This document shows, in pieces, positions 35,968-47,136 of a stretch of 64,000 bases of DNA. Every line of letters begins with the position of its first letter. Position 1 is the first letter of the stretch. Made by a program: the position numbers and the translations under genes. Source of the DNA: Adiantum capillus-veneris (lineage: Eukaryota > Streptophyta > Polypodiopsida > Polypodiales > Pteridaceae). The stretch covers positions 33,626,396 to 33,690,395 of the forward strand of contig CM043960.1 in assembly GCA_014529385.2 (NCBI GenBank), in the 5' to 3' direction. The notes beneath the pieces were generated by a model, which saw only the letters and a list, made by a program, of their open reading frames with translations, did no database searches and was not told the DNA's origin.

Positions 35968-37967
35968 AAAAAATAATCAAAATGATATATTCTTTTGGCC
36001 TTCAACCTCAAGTAATTATGAAAATTAGAGTTACATCCCATCACGGACTTGCAAGGGTTACACGACATGCGATCTCTGCTTTGTAAAAGAGGTTCAGGAT
36101 GCTAGGAGACGCTCAGTATAGCTAGCAGTGTTTGGGAAAAATGTGTCTCAGCTTAATATTGTGTCATTTTCAATTTCAAAAATGCTAGTTTAGGGAAAGG
36201 GAAAAGGTCCCAAAGTAGAGAAAAATAGTGTAAGAACCGTAAAAAATAAACCTGATTTTCTAAACTTTCCTCTTGGAAAATTCAAGAAAAGGAAAATTGT
36301 ATATGTGGAAAAATGATTTTTCCAAAACACTGATAGCTAGTTTTGCAGCATCTTCTACGAAGCACTATCGAGCGTTGAAAGTTTTGCTTGTTTTCACAAA
36401 TTTTATGGGGGTTGTAGTGCTTCAACAAGTGCCCATAACCACTGCAACACTCTACCAGACCGCAATGCTTTAGTGGCTTCAATGCTCATAACTCTTGCAA
36501 CTGTTGGACAGGACAAGGCTCTTCCAGATTGTCCTCAAACGACAAGGAAAGGTCTTGAATGCTAGGTACTTTTGACCACTGATTGATTACATTTTTCTCA
36601 TTAATGCTTAGGCCCTTGGTTGGGGTTGATCACCTGCTACTCTCAGACACCATTTTATTGTTTGATGAATTGCTGCCTATAAGAGAGAGAATGCTAGATC
36701 CCTACGCTAATGGTACATACCACTATAGAAAACTATGTTGTATGCACTTGGGAGTCATTCGATAGGTTGGGAAAGTTTCCTTGGAAGAATTTTGGAGACT
36801 ATATATGGAAATGTATTCCAAGGGGATAATACTAGTTCAGAGTGCTATAATAGTAGACATAGGTGCCTTCTAATTGTTGCAAGCGTTGATGGCTCTGTTG
36901 TAAAAGCCCCACACCGATGATAAATGGTTCCAACAATCATTCAACACTTGCGACAAGCCGGGGGCCTTTTTGTTGTTTTATAATTAAAGGGATTGGGACA
37001 TTTTTTTGTTCCATTGAATATATTTTTCTCTTCAATGTGATGAATGTTTTGATGTTATGAATGCAACAACTTGTAATATTGCAACAGCTTCTCTTCTTTC
37101 TTGATGATTTTATTGATCAGTAGAGTGAAAACAGCTAGTTTAGAAATTCTTTAGAGCTCCCAAATAGCTAGCATTTGGTAATCCCATTGAACATGGGCAT
37201 TGTCATGAGGTAAAGTGAGTTTGAAGTTAAGAGTGCTATGGAAGGAAGGAAAAGCTTCAATTTCCTTCGATTTCCTTTCACAAAGGACTTTGATGACAAT
37301 GATCGATCCTTATGGTGATGAGAGTGAATGAATTAGATGCTCACACAGCTAGGCAAGAGGAAACCTTGAAGTTGGCTCCAATTATGGTTCCATGGAATTA
37401 GCCATCATGGGATTTGAGTTTGGTTGTGGGATTAGTTTTCAACACTAAAAAATTATCTTGCACTTCTACAATTTTCTCTAAAAATAAACAAGGTCTAAAG
37501 GGACTTGCTCGATTATTTTGCTGCTCGCAAATACTTGCTCGCTAATTTGTATAACCCTTAGTTTTTATATCTTGAATTGGATGCATAAGGGGGCTACAAT
37601 CCTTGATTGGGTACAAGTAGTCCTCAATTGTGTAATTGTATTGAAGATTTCATTGCCTTGTTTTATGCATTAGTTTATATAGGGAGTGAATTATGTATTA
37701 TAATTAAAAGATTGCTAGTGCATGAGATGGTCAATCATCGACATTATTTCTTTCATGTGTGTTTTACAAATAATTATCATCATTTCAATGTAACTATTGA
37801 TGATTCTTTGTAGCATGTGAAAATAGTTGTCTTATTGTTTTCAGATCATAGAGGATATATAACTAATCATTATATTTATAATTGCATTAGCAATTTCATA
37901 TTATTTTTGTATCCATAATGCCATGTAGAGAGTGCATTGTAATGTGTATGTTCGCTCAGAACATATG
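35968..37967. other. no gene recognised
   Basis: AT-rich. Two adjacent plus-strand ORFs (36583-36765 and 36735-36920) read DELLPIRERMLDPYANGTYH and HSIGWESFLGRILETIYGNV and could be remnants of one protein, but no family is recognised. Confidence 0.4.
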
Positions 37968-39036
37968 TGTTGGACGGATACACCGTGACGGACGTCAGCA
38001 TAGCGAGAACTCACCTAACATATAATGTCAACTGAGGACGAAGCTCGACCCACAGACGCGTGGAAGCAAGCAAAGGGTGTCAACCTCTACTCGACCGACT
38101 AATGACTACTTCCTACAGAGATATCAAATCTACATGCCATCGGTTCTGTGAATGTGAGAGTCTCCTATGATGCTACCGCAAGCCAAAATCCCATTAGACA
38201 TTCTCGAAACATTACGAAACTTGAGGGATATCCTATCAACACCAATAGGCCACTCTCCCTAAGGCCCGTGACAAAAAAACCTACCCAATACCCTCCGTGC
38301 AGAAAACGCGTAGAATATCTGATCGGTTTTTATAGGTCGACGTTTCTGAAAACTAAAGTGTCTAATGTGTAGCTCTACTCGCTCTTATCGCGTGGATATG
38401 CTGAAATGCAAAAACGAACAACAGTTACTCACCAAAACTCCAAAAGTAGCTCACGGGTGAATCTGCCAAAACACAGACGTACGCGCGTGATGTAAGCATC
38501 AACGCGTAGCTCTCCTCGTGGGCAACACACTGCTGCTCTCCGTTTGCGATTCCGACCACCGTAGCTCCTATAACACACACACACACACACACACTCTCAC
38601 TCTCGCGCAGTCTCCCAAGGACACAGAAGATCAGATTATTAGAAGTCTCTTTACAAAGCTTTAGGTTTTGGTTTATATACTAATTAGAAAACCTAATGTC
38701 CGACCAAAATAACCTGATTTGTCCCTAGGTTTCTATAGAGCTTAATTACAACACTGTGAGCTGGCTTTGCTCATCCAACAAGCATCTTTGGCCAAAATAC
38801 AATTGCCAACTTAAAATATGAAGTTCCCGTAAACATTACAAAAGTGACCGTAATGGCTTAAAATAATAATAACGGGATATTCGATGATGTCCATGAGCTT
38901 GTATCTTCACATTACAACATCCATCTTCGTCTTCATCACTTCATTAGCATCTTTATTTGGAATCTTTAGAGAATCTTTATGGAATCTTTGTGGAAGGGTT
39001 GTTAAAAGGTTGACCTTTCAACACTCTCCCCCTTTG
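37968..39036 (-). mobile_element. candidate LTR with polypurine tract, minus orientation
   Basis: On the minus strand AAAGGGGGAGAG (39024-39036) is followed by TGTTGAAAGGTCAACC, a typical polypurine tract and LTR start. Sequence ending CCGTCCAACA at 37968 gives matching TGTTG/CAACA ends, so the LTR would be 1,056 bp. It includes a (CA)n run at 38573-38592. No second copy lies in the window, so the left boundary is a guess. Confidence 0.45.
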
Positions 39037-40319
39037 AAGTCTTGTCGTCCCCGACAAGACCCTATGTGTGCAGTGGCTTCTACCAGATGCTTTGTATGTT
39101 GTAGAGGTACCTTTTTCTTGTACATGTAGTGTAGCTGAAGCCATAGCTCTCCCCCTCCGATTGGTTGTTGTAGCGTGAATAAGTCGAGTGAGGTTTGTTT
39201 TTGCAGCAAGTCTTTATTTTGGCAGCTCTGTATTGTTTGTTCTTTGGGTGTCATCCTGCATGTGTACCTGTAATCTTGAAGCCTTTTTTGAATTTTTTCT
39301 GGGCCGCTCGCCTTTGATTTTCTAGTTGATGAGCATGTAGTTGTTTGGGGATGTCGTTGGTCTGCTTTTCTGTGTTTTTATAAGAAAAATAAAATAGTAA
39401 AAATAAAATGTGGCATATATTACAAAATGAAGGTCTTGCATACCTGGATAGGACTAAAGGGAAAAACCCAGTGGGAAAAAAATGCCTTTAGTCACAATTA
39501 AATGTGAGGCTATATGTACTTATGTTTTGATGTAACCGAGTTTTGTTGAGTTAAAGTACTTATGGCCGTATGGCTACTATTATTGACTTTATATACATTG
39601 GATAAGTGTTAGTAGCTTGAAGTCAGAGTCGTTGTTATTGAGCAAATGCTTATGAAACCTGTTTACTGCTTCGTCATCGTCATTTTGTTGTGTAAGTGCA
39701 TGGGTGGAACACAAATCGTGTCAAATGAAAATGTCCAATGATGGGACATTATATATGTTTGCACAGATAGATGCATGGGAAACAATATGCGGTGCGAGAG
39801 GAGTTTGAATGGGTTCTTCCAGGAGTGAACGTAGCTAGAGAAGAAAAAATATATTTGACTTCAAGAGCTGCCATTACTCACAAGAAGGGTTTTTGTCGAT
39901 GAGTTTTTTTCCACTCTCCTCACTGTGTTCATGTGCGTGAGTGTTTTCTGGACTACTCCGCCACTCCACCATTTAAAATAGTAGACTTCGAATCTTATGC
40001 TCACCTATCCAGCATGAGCGACCCTATTTTACAATATGCTCAACTCTTCCAGCTTGAGCTATAATCTAAATATCTAGACTCATAGACCACAAAAATATTA
40101 AGACATGAAGCTTGGGTCTGACGCTTGCTCATTTAGTGGCTCAGCTGCCCGACTCTTGACTCTTATGCCATGATTTTTATGGCGACTTGACCTACTCTCG
40201 GGAGCTTTCGACCAAGAATAGGTTTTGAAATTCAAAACTCCCATCCTCGAAGAGAGGATTTGTAAAGGACCATACTGGCAATATTGGTTTCTTTTGCTAT
40301 ACCTTGGTGACCTTGGTTA
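39037..40319. other. no gene recognised (probable retroelement interior)
   Basis: Region between a polypurine tract and the 367-codon ORF. Only short ORFs without motifs are present. Confidence 0.4.
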
Positions 40320-41423
40320 TCAAAATTTCTTTTGTTGTTGTTGGTCCCTTGGTTGAGAAGATTGGCTCGCTCCATTCCCCGTAACACTTTGTCTATCATG
40401 TCTTGACATTTCTTGAGAGTTAGAGATGACTTCAATCTTCTTCGTTATGTTTTGTTCTTTTGGCACCCATTTGTATCTGCATCGTGTGATTAGCGTGTCT
40501 TTGCAGATATCCTTTGCCTTGACTGTGACATTGTCCTTGATTTTTCCTTCCGTGAAATTGTGATTATTTTCATGCTGAAGTTGTCGGATTGAAGAATGTT
40601 TACCAGGCATCTTTGGTAGCCAGATTCTTGGATTTCCTTGATAGTAACCTTGTGCTTGAAGAATTGTAGATGGCACTTTCCATGATGTTTTTGATGTCGT
40701 ATTGAGATGTATAAGAGTGCCATTTTTGGGATTATTTACCGATGAAGTCCTATGTTGGTATGAAGGCCAGCTGGATTTGAGATTTCCTGCATCCCTTTGG
40801 CGAGCCTTATTGGTTGGTCTCCTTTGGCGATATAAATATGAGCTTTGTTGCTTTTGAGGAAGCTTTTTGAAACCTTTATCCACCACATAAGCCAAGGTTT
40901 GTGGTTTTGGTAACCAAAGTTTCTTTTGACCCTCATAATAGCCTTGCTCTGCTAAGCTGTAGTGGAAGGCTATCCATCCCATGTGTTTACCTTTCGTCAA
41001 TTGGCTAGGATCATTTACCCATATTGGGTCCTTGACCTTTATTTCTTCAGTTTTGATATAGACCTTTGAAGATTTTTGTCGACGATGATCTCGCAGTGTA
41101 GGGTATTTTGGTTGAAAAACTTTCTTTGGAGTCTGCCTTTCATGTGGAAGCATGTGGTCAGTTGATGTCGAAGCTCTGTCTTGAACTTTTCGGGGCTGGA
41201 TTGAAGACTCTGATTTAAGGGGCTGCTTCTGTTTGTAGGACATTTGTGGGCTCATTTTGGCTTTGACTTTGTCGGAAGCCGATAATCTTGGAGCAGTAGT
41301 AGGCTGGATTTCTTGAGAGCTAGTTGTGATGACCATTATTGAAGATTCAAATTCTTCTTCAAGTGTTTTTGCCCATAGCTTGGACAAAATCAAATGTGTA
41401 CTCATTTTGGAGGAATCCACCAC
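40320..41423 (-). CDS. unidentified basic protein with repeated WLPK/WVPK motifs
   Basis: This is the longest uninterrupted ORF in the window (367 codons). The protein is rich in K, Q and S and looks largely disordered. It repeats a short module: HYSLAEQGYYEGQKKLWLPK, later AQGYYQGNPRIWLPK, then CRYKWVPKEQN. It also has DPIWVNDPSQLTKGKHMGW. Spaced W-x-P-K modules remind me of linker regions between gag and protease in some plant retroelements, but no knuckle, protease or polymerase motif is present. It lies just inside a candidate plus-strand LTR (41641) and so may be an antisense ORF of that element, or part of the minus-strand element whose LTR ends at 39023. An open frame of this length in decayed surroundings suggests youth or selection. 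Confidence 0.5.
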   Translation of the reverse strand: MVDSSKMSTHLILSKLWAKTLEEEFESSIMVITTSSQEIQPTTAPRLSASDKVKAKMSPQMSYKQKQPLKSESSIQPRKVQDRASTSTDHMLPHERQTPKKVFQPKYPTLRDHRRQKSSKVYIKTEEIKVKDPIWVNDPSQLTKGKHMGWIAFHYSLAEQGYYEGQKKLWLPKPQTLAYVVDKGFKKLPQKQQSSYLYRQRRPTNKARQRDAGNLKSSWPSYQHRTSSVNNPKNGTLIHLNTTSKTSWKVPSTILQAQGYYQGNPRIWLPKMPGKHSSIRQLQHENNHNFTEGKIKDNVTVKAKDICKDTLITRCRYKWVPKEQNITKKIEVISNSQEMSRHDRQSVTGNGASQSSQPRDQQQQKKF

Positions 41424-41622
41424 TAGGAATTTGTCTTTGATGACCTTTGACCGTAGTTTGACCGTAGTTTAAGGGTAGCTTCTGCAATCCCTAAACTTGT
41501 GATGGCTATTCCGTGTGATATAGGAACCTGTACTTGAATTTCATACAGTTCTAGCTTACCTAGAAGTAGTGACAACAAAGACCGCACCCATAGTGACAAT
41601 GAGGTCATGTCAGGGACGACAT

Positions 41623-42076
41623 GAATTTGGAGGGGGGGAGTGTTGACCCATGGGTCAACAATATGACATAACTCAATTTCCATACCAAAGTCTTATTTTT
41701 TGATAGTTATGAAATGATGCGTATTATGGTTAAAAACATCATTTATAATGAGAAAATATTCTAGTTGTAGAAGCCGCGGTGCAATGGCTCTTCCAGATTG
41801 TAAATACAAACCCATTTGAGTCCTGGAACTCTATTTTGATTTAACCTATGGTAGCCTTACTATATAAGGTACGTAGGTCATTTTGTAGAGAACTTAATCA
41901 TAATCAAAGTTTTAAGCTGTCATTGACCGTGTGTGAGAGAGAAAGAGAGAGAGTGTGAGCTTCATCCTAACAGTACTTCTTGCTTGCTCATTGCATTGGA
42001 TATTCAACTGCACCATCATGATTGTGTGTGTGTGTGTGTGTGTGTGTGCGCGTGGCTCAATAAAAAACACCCAACA
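41623..42076 (+). mobile_element. polypurine tract and candidate 3' LTR, plus orientation
   Basis: GAATTTGGAGGGGGGGAG (41623-41640) precedes TGTTGACCCATGGGTCAACA, and CCCAACA ends at 42076, giving a 436-bp LTR with TGTTG/CAACA ends. TATATAAG near 41861 could be its TATA box; (GA) and (GT) runs follow (GT at 42024-42048). The start itself is a small palindrome (TTGACCCATGGGTCAA). No 5' LTR copy is seen. Confidence 0.45.
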
Positions 42077-42099
42077 GTCCCGATTAGGGCCCTCTATAT

Positions 42100-42290
42100 A
42101 TTAAGCTGCAGCTCGCCGGGCTTTAGGGTTTTCTTGGCAGGCCCGAAGGGAAAATGCAAAAGCCCGGCAGGCTTTTTTGTGGGTTTCCAGGTTGCTCTGA
42201 ACCGGATTTTTGTGATCATGTTAACTGTGATTATATAAATATGTCAACAAGACCTTGTGATCACACAATTTTGGTACTTATGTAAATATT
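42100..42290. repeat. right end of the 9.87-kb insertion
   Basis: On the minus strand, reading inward from 42290: AATATTTACATAAG, GTGTGATCACAAGG, GTTAACATGATCAC, then GCCGGGCTTTTGCATTTTCC and GGGCCTGCC. These correspond in order to AGTATTTACACAAG, GTGATCACG, GTTAACGTGATC, TCGGGCTTTTTCATTTTCC and GGCAGG at the left end, so the two ends are inverted relatives. Confidence 0.65.
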
Positions 42291-42735
42291 AAATCCCTAA
42301 TAAAAATACACTTCTTAAGCATAAGAGGAGGAGCATCGATGCCCAAAGAAACATGCCATCTCCTCCACAAAGCATTGAACTCCTTGACAAAGGCATCAAC
42401 AATTTGGTTATCACCCTGCATAAGCCCTTCAGTGGAGTGCCATACATCCGTTGGGTCCTCTATTTTCTTGAACTTCTCAAGAAAAACCTTCTTGACATTA
42501 TGGTAAGTCATCACATGGGAAGGTTGAGATGATTTAAACCAAGATTTATACCCATCATACCATGTCCTTACATCCTCTTTCAAGTAGAAAACAAAATCTT
42601 CAGCATAAGCATTGGATATTCCTTATTTGCAATCGAACATTAAAACTTCATCTTTTCAATGAATGCATCAACATCCTCACCTAAATGACCATAAAATTTT
42701 GGAAACCCTACCATCACGCCAATCAAACCTGTAAA
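42291..42735 (-). pseudogene. gag: gag, N-terminal part (gag-only element)
   Basis: On the minus strand, just inside the 5' LTR, GLIGVMVGFPKFYGHLGEDV and AFIEKMKF are followed after a frameshift by the ORF at 42583-42278. That ORF contains WYDGYKSWFKSSQPSH, KKVFLEKFKKIEDP and DAFVKEFNALWRRW. This is the classic retrotransposon gag pattern (W-Y, F-x-x-x-F, V-x-x-F-x-x-x-F). The frame is cut at 42291 by the nested insertion and continues at 32423. Confidence 0.8.
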
Positions 42736-42781
42736 TTGAAGGTCACTTGAAGCAACTCCTTGGTGGCAAGCTCCAAAACAC

Positions 42782-43682
42782 TATTGAGCAAAAGAAAAAC
42801 TGGGACACCTCTATAGCTTTACAACACAAGAGCGTTAAATACTTCAACCTCAAAACCAAAATGTATAACAAAAATACTCTAAGTAAACCCCAACCAAAAG
42901 GCACATGCTCCCTTGGGAATTTACAAGCACATGCCTACCCAAAGGACCATACCTGGCATAGGAGCAAAACCCTATCAAAGCATGGATTTACAACACACAC
43001 CAACCTATGCATGCATATGAATACAAGGGACTCCCCTTTCAAAATTGAATATCACAAACTTATAAATTCAGCATCAATTCCACAATTCATAGATACATGC
43101 CCTCCCAATGTGTCTGCACTCAATTTGCCACTAGGCTACCATAGTCATAACCCTGCAGAGAACTAGTCGTAACTTGAAGAGCACAACTCCAATTGGGGCA
43201 CTTTAAAGCTTGGAATAAATCTTCAAAAAAGAATGGAAAGAAAGCTGAAGATGATGAAAAATTAATCTACACACTGCTACACGCTGCTACACGCTGCTAC
43301 ATGCAAAACTGCTGCGAATAGAGAGCTATCTCGATACGACTACACGCAGAGAAGGCAAGGTGAGGGCAAAAAACTGCATCAAAAATCATCAAGGAGGCAC
43401 AACGAGCTAAAACCGGAAAATTTCTAGACTTTGTCTGAAAGTTTTAAGTTTTGATATGGGTTTTAGTTATATACAAGTCTCACTTTATAAAAAATCGCTA
43501 ACAGGCACATATAGTAACCAGACAACTGGCGCTACACTAGCGACTTGCCCTACATGTACATGTGCTTGCTAAATCAAGCTAAAAAACTCACAAAAATAAA
43601 TCCCACACACACTTTTGACATCGGTCATCATGTCCATATGTGCAAATTTACAAAAAACGGGGTGTCAAAATTGCGCCCAACA
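42782..43682 (-). mobile_element. 5' LTR of the gag-only element
   Basis: The 901-bp LTR ends GCCCAACA at 43682 and starts TATTGAGC at 42782, a two-transition version of TGTTGGGC. It is colinear with 30902-31775, with a local CTGCTACACG triplication near 43270. The sequence after its end on the minus strand (GTGTTTTGGAGC) is not a clear tRNA primer site. Confidence 0.82.
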
Positions 43683-43861
43683 ACGTGTCACAGAAAATGT
43701 TGTCCTGGACAATGCTAGTTACTTGTGCTTGTTAACATATGTTGAAAACCAAAGAGCAAGTACAATTTGAATTTAAAATGTCCCATAAAAAATATTATTC
43801 ATTTCCTTCCATTTGGGGTGTTGCCTAGTTTTTCAATTTCTAAGACGACATGGGGTATTGG

Positions 43862-43917
<56 letters not shown>

Positions 43918-44470
43918 ATGTTTGTTCCTTGCACCAAGCATTCTGGCTTGTAGTTGAGTTTTCAAGTCTAATCTCTTTCCCTTGCTCTGGCACAGACCTA
44001 CAGATATGGACAACCATCAGACAACATTATTGCTACTAGCTCCAATGCTAGAAATGGAGGCACACTGTAATATGATGGTAAGAAAATATTATGGGTAGCC
44101 CACTCACTCCAAATGAATTCATTGGTTTAGTTGGTCACATCATTTCATGTTTGGAGTTAGCATGTTTGAAATTACTGCATCAAGTGTTGGCATCTATTCA
44201 TTTGAGAGATTTCAAGTGAGTAATATATTAGGCATGTTTATAGTCCTCAAGAGAAGGAAGAAGGGAGCCATTACAATGAATTACAACTCCTAGGATCCAA
44301 ATCTTTTTGTTATCAAGAAATATGAGAGAGAAAGAAAGAGTAAAGAACGAAAGCACAAACATATGAAAGTTGAGCTAGGACATCATGTCGTCAATGATAG
44401 GGAGAAAATGAAAATCTCCTCCAAGATTGTGGGAACTTAAGAGGTGAAGGGTTTAGTACAGAAGCAAAGT
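43683..44470. other. no gene recognised; (CT)n run
   Basis: (CT)n at 43863-43913. The surrounding short ORFs have no motif. The stretch leads into the transposase-like gene without a visible promoter. Confidence 0.45.
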
Positions 44471-44479
44471 GGGAAATTT

Positions 44480-46826
44480 GAAATCTTGTTGCTCATCATC
44501 CGCTTGTTCGATCAATCCATGATCAAACTTTAGTGGAGGAGGCTGCTCTACATAGCGTAATTGTCTCCATTAATGTCCGCAACACACTGGCTACCGTCAA
44601 GCAACAAGTTCTAACAAGGAGATGTTTTTGAAGAATGTAGCATTGCAGATGATGTTAAACTCAAAGTAAAACATGCCTATTGCAAAATTATCGGAGGTTC
44701 TAAAAATTGGTCGTCGCACCTTATTCAAGGTGAAATCACGACGGGCGAAGCCTAGTGTCAATGGTCTATTGTTTTCATTGGGTGCATCTTACAAGCAACA
44801 CCATCATAGCCCTATCACAAATGAAATTAAGAAATTGGTCTACACATTTTGGAGAGAGGAGACTCACATTTCACTCAATAAGAAGGATGTTTTTCAAAAG
44901 AGAGTGGGGAGGAAAAGCTACATAAAACATTGTGTGCACCTGCTAGATGAACCTCTAGTGATTGATCAAATACGTATGCATTCCCTCTATGATAATAAGC
45001 ATACAAAGTTTACTGGTCAAAACAAGATGTATGCTATTTACCACACTATGTACTAGCTGACATACCTAGCATGCTCACGCCTTCCTAATATGTTGGGTAT
45101 GTTGTTTAACATGATGAGTATGCTAGATAGCATGCCTAGTAATCTACATAGCATACAAAGTATGCTAGTTAACACAATGTGTTATGCTAGTTAACATTTC
45201 TAGTATGTTGTTTAGCACAAGGTTTATCCTTGTTAGAATTCCTAGTATGTTGGCTATGCTAATGGGTATGCTAGTTAGTATGCCTAGTAATCTACCTAGC
45301 ATGTAGAGTATGCTAATTAACACCCTTTATTCTAGTTAATATACCTAGTATGCTCACTAGCATTCTGAGTATGTTGTTTAACAGGTTTATGCTAGTTAGC
45401 ATCCCTAGTATGTTGGGTGTACTGTTTAGCAAAATGAGCATGCTAGCTAGCATGCCTAGTAATCTTATAGATTATGCTGGTTAACACAATATCTATGCTA
45501 ATTAACACCCTTTATGCTAGTTAGCATATCTAGTATGCTCACTAGCATGCTGAGTATGCTATTTAACACAAGGTTTATGCTAGTTAGAATTCCTAGAATG
45601 TTGGATATTTTGTTTAGCATAATGAGTATGCTAGTTAGTATACCTACTTAGCATACAAAGTATGCTAGTTAACACAATATATGTATGCTAATTAACACCC
45701 TTTTTGCTAGTTAACATGCCTAGTATGCTTAGCAACATATTGCATATGCTATTTAACACAATGTTTATGCTAGTTAGCATTCCTAGTATGCAAACTAGCA
45801 TGTTGAGTATGTTGTTTGACGTAATGAGTATGCTAGCTACCTTTCTTAGTATTCTAGGTAGCATAATGGGCATGTTGGTTAGCACATTTTATGCTAGCTA
45901 GCATACCTAGTGTGCTAATTACCATATTGGGTATGCTCAATTGCATAACTAGTATGCTAATCAACACATCTATTATTCTTGTTAGCATTCATAGTATGCT
46001 AGTCCATGCTAGTTAGCATATTTTCTATTCTTCTTAGCACACATTCTATGTAGTTTAGCACACCTCATGTACTAAATTACACACTAATTATGCTTGTTAG
46101 AGCTAGTATGCTAGTTAGCATCCTGGATATGCTGAGATCAGAACATTGTCCATGCTAGTTAGCATAACTAGCATTTAGCATACACGCTATGCATATTTAC
46201 ATATGCTTGTTGCGACATTGAGTATGCTAGTTAGCATAGGTATTATGCTGATGAAAACACTGTATATGGTAGTCAACACACCATGTTACATGCATGTTAG
46301 GATGTTGAATGTACTTTTTAACACTCCAATTTGTTTTCATGAACATGTCAGATGTACTAGATAGTAATCTGTATATTCTTATTTGTATTCATTTATCCTA
46401 GTAAACATACTGATCAAATATAGATATTACAAGTTGAGCACACATTCAAAGAAAAAACATCTAGATTGCAAGATTGACATGAGAATGTTTGAGATGTTTA
46501 AGCCATTCTTTTGCAGTCGCAAAAATAATAGATACATGTTGTTGTGAATACCATGTGTAGATGTCCCTTTTGAAGGAACCATTGAACCACATGTGCGCTT
46601 GTGATTTTGGGTTTCATGGTGCGGGTTGCGACTCTGTATGTAGTATTTGTGCCACATGCAACAACATTAGCAAGGGCTTCTTTGCTTCACATCACATGTT
46701 CAAAGGTGTCACACAAATGTGGGAGTCCGTTTTCTATCCAAAGCCAGCATATGTAATTTTCCATAGAAGAGAATGCATGATGGGAGACTATAAGATATGT
46801 GGAGTCAAGAGGTTAGAGACATAAAA
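44480..46826 (+). pseudogene. N-terminal and middle parts of a transposase-like gene (split by minisatellite)
   Basis: The ORF at 44673-45056 carries VLKIGRRTLFKVKSRR (helix-turn-helix-like), then EIKKLVYTFWREETHISLNK, KDVFQKRVGRKSYIKHCVHL. After 1.4 kb of minisatellite, the ORF at 46561-46824 carries a Cys-rich stretch (CDSVCSICATC), MFKGVTQMWESVFYPKP and ECMMGDYKICGVKRL. I recognise this order (H-x-x-R-R-x-L, S-P/L-N-K-K-D-V, HGY/FKG, LCPKP, C-x-x-G-x-C-x-x-CGVKRL) from large uncharacterised families in lycophytes, mosses and ferns with a DDE/RNase H-like C-terminal half. That half is missing here on the plus strand but present on the minus strand immediately beyond. Frames are broken before 44673. 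Confidence 0.65.
45060..46420 (+). repeat. degenerate minisatellite, core TATGCTAGTTAGCAT
   Basis: Dozens of variants of GTATGCTAGTTAGCAT and GTTAGCATACCTAGTATG fill 1.3 kb. It lies between two coding parts of the transposase-like gene, where an intron would be. Units are imperfect and not regularly spaced. Confidence 0.92.
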
Positions 46827-46832
46827 TGAAGG

Positions 46833-47136
46833 ATATGATGTAGTGCTCCATGTGACAGTTTGGTTTGGTAATAAGCAACCACATCTACTGCACACCGCAA
46901 GATCTCCATTATGTTATAGTTGCTCATGGATCAAGGTTATTTTTACAATGCTCCTCCACCATCATGCTTGCCCTTGTGACCACCATATGATGCAGTGCTC
47001 CATGTGACAGTTTGGTTTGGTAATAAGCAACCACATCTGCTGCACACCGCAAGATATCTCCATTATGTTATAGTTGTTCATGGATCACGGTTCTTTTTAC
47101 AATGCTCCTCCACCATCATGCTTGCCCTTGTCGTGC
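46833..47136 (-). repeat. 152-bp tandem duplication of the last catalytic block
   Basis: Two copies begin ATATGATG at 46833 and 46985 and share long identical stretches (GTGCTCCATGTGACAGTTTG, CTCCACCATCATGCTTGCCC). On the minus strand each encodes a GKHDGGGAL block. Confidence 0.92.

Larger units (their letters stand above)
32424..42290. mobile_element. 9.87-kb nested insertion with AAATC flanks
   Basis: The gag reading frame of the host element stops at 32423 and resumes at 42291. The pentamer AAATC is present at both edges (32419-32423 and 42291-42295). Removing the insertion and one AAATC joins the gag halves in frame through FIRD and FYAK. The ends do not begin TG or end CA. Instead, both ends contain GTGATCA(C/T)GTTAA-type palindromes and GGGCTTTTTCATTTTCC-type hairpin sequence in inverted orientation, so a long, imperfect terminal inverted repeat is likely. 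The type is unclassified. The interior holds further LTR candidates, minisatellites and a 367-codon ORF, and may itself be nested. Confidence 0.6.
30902..43682 (-). mobile_element. LTR retrotransposon with gag only, carrying a nested insertion
   Basis: Two LTRs of the same family lie in the same minus orientation (42782-43682 and 30902-31775), with TGTTGGGC...GCCCAACA ends. Between them, after subtracting the insertion at 32424-42290, only about 1.1 kb of internal DNA remains, and all of it that can be read is gag. No protease, reverse transcriptase or integrase is visible. That layout fits a TR-GAG type non-autonomous element. A deleted full element is the alternative. Outer target duplication is uncertain: ATGT (30898-30901) against ACGT (43683-43686), a CpG-type difference. 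Confidence 0.75.

Noticed and set aside
41423-41683. 86-codon minus-strand ORF upstream of the 367-codon ORF
   Set aside because: It starts inside the candidate LTR and shows no motif; probably a chance reading.
37968-42076. One complete element between the LTR candidates at 37968 and 41641
   Set aside because: The two candidates differ in length, sequence and polypurine-tract direction, so they cannot be a pair.
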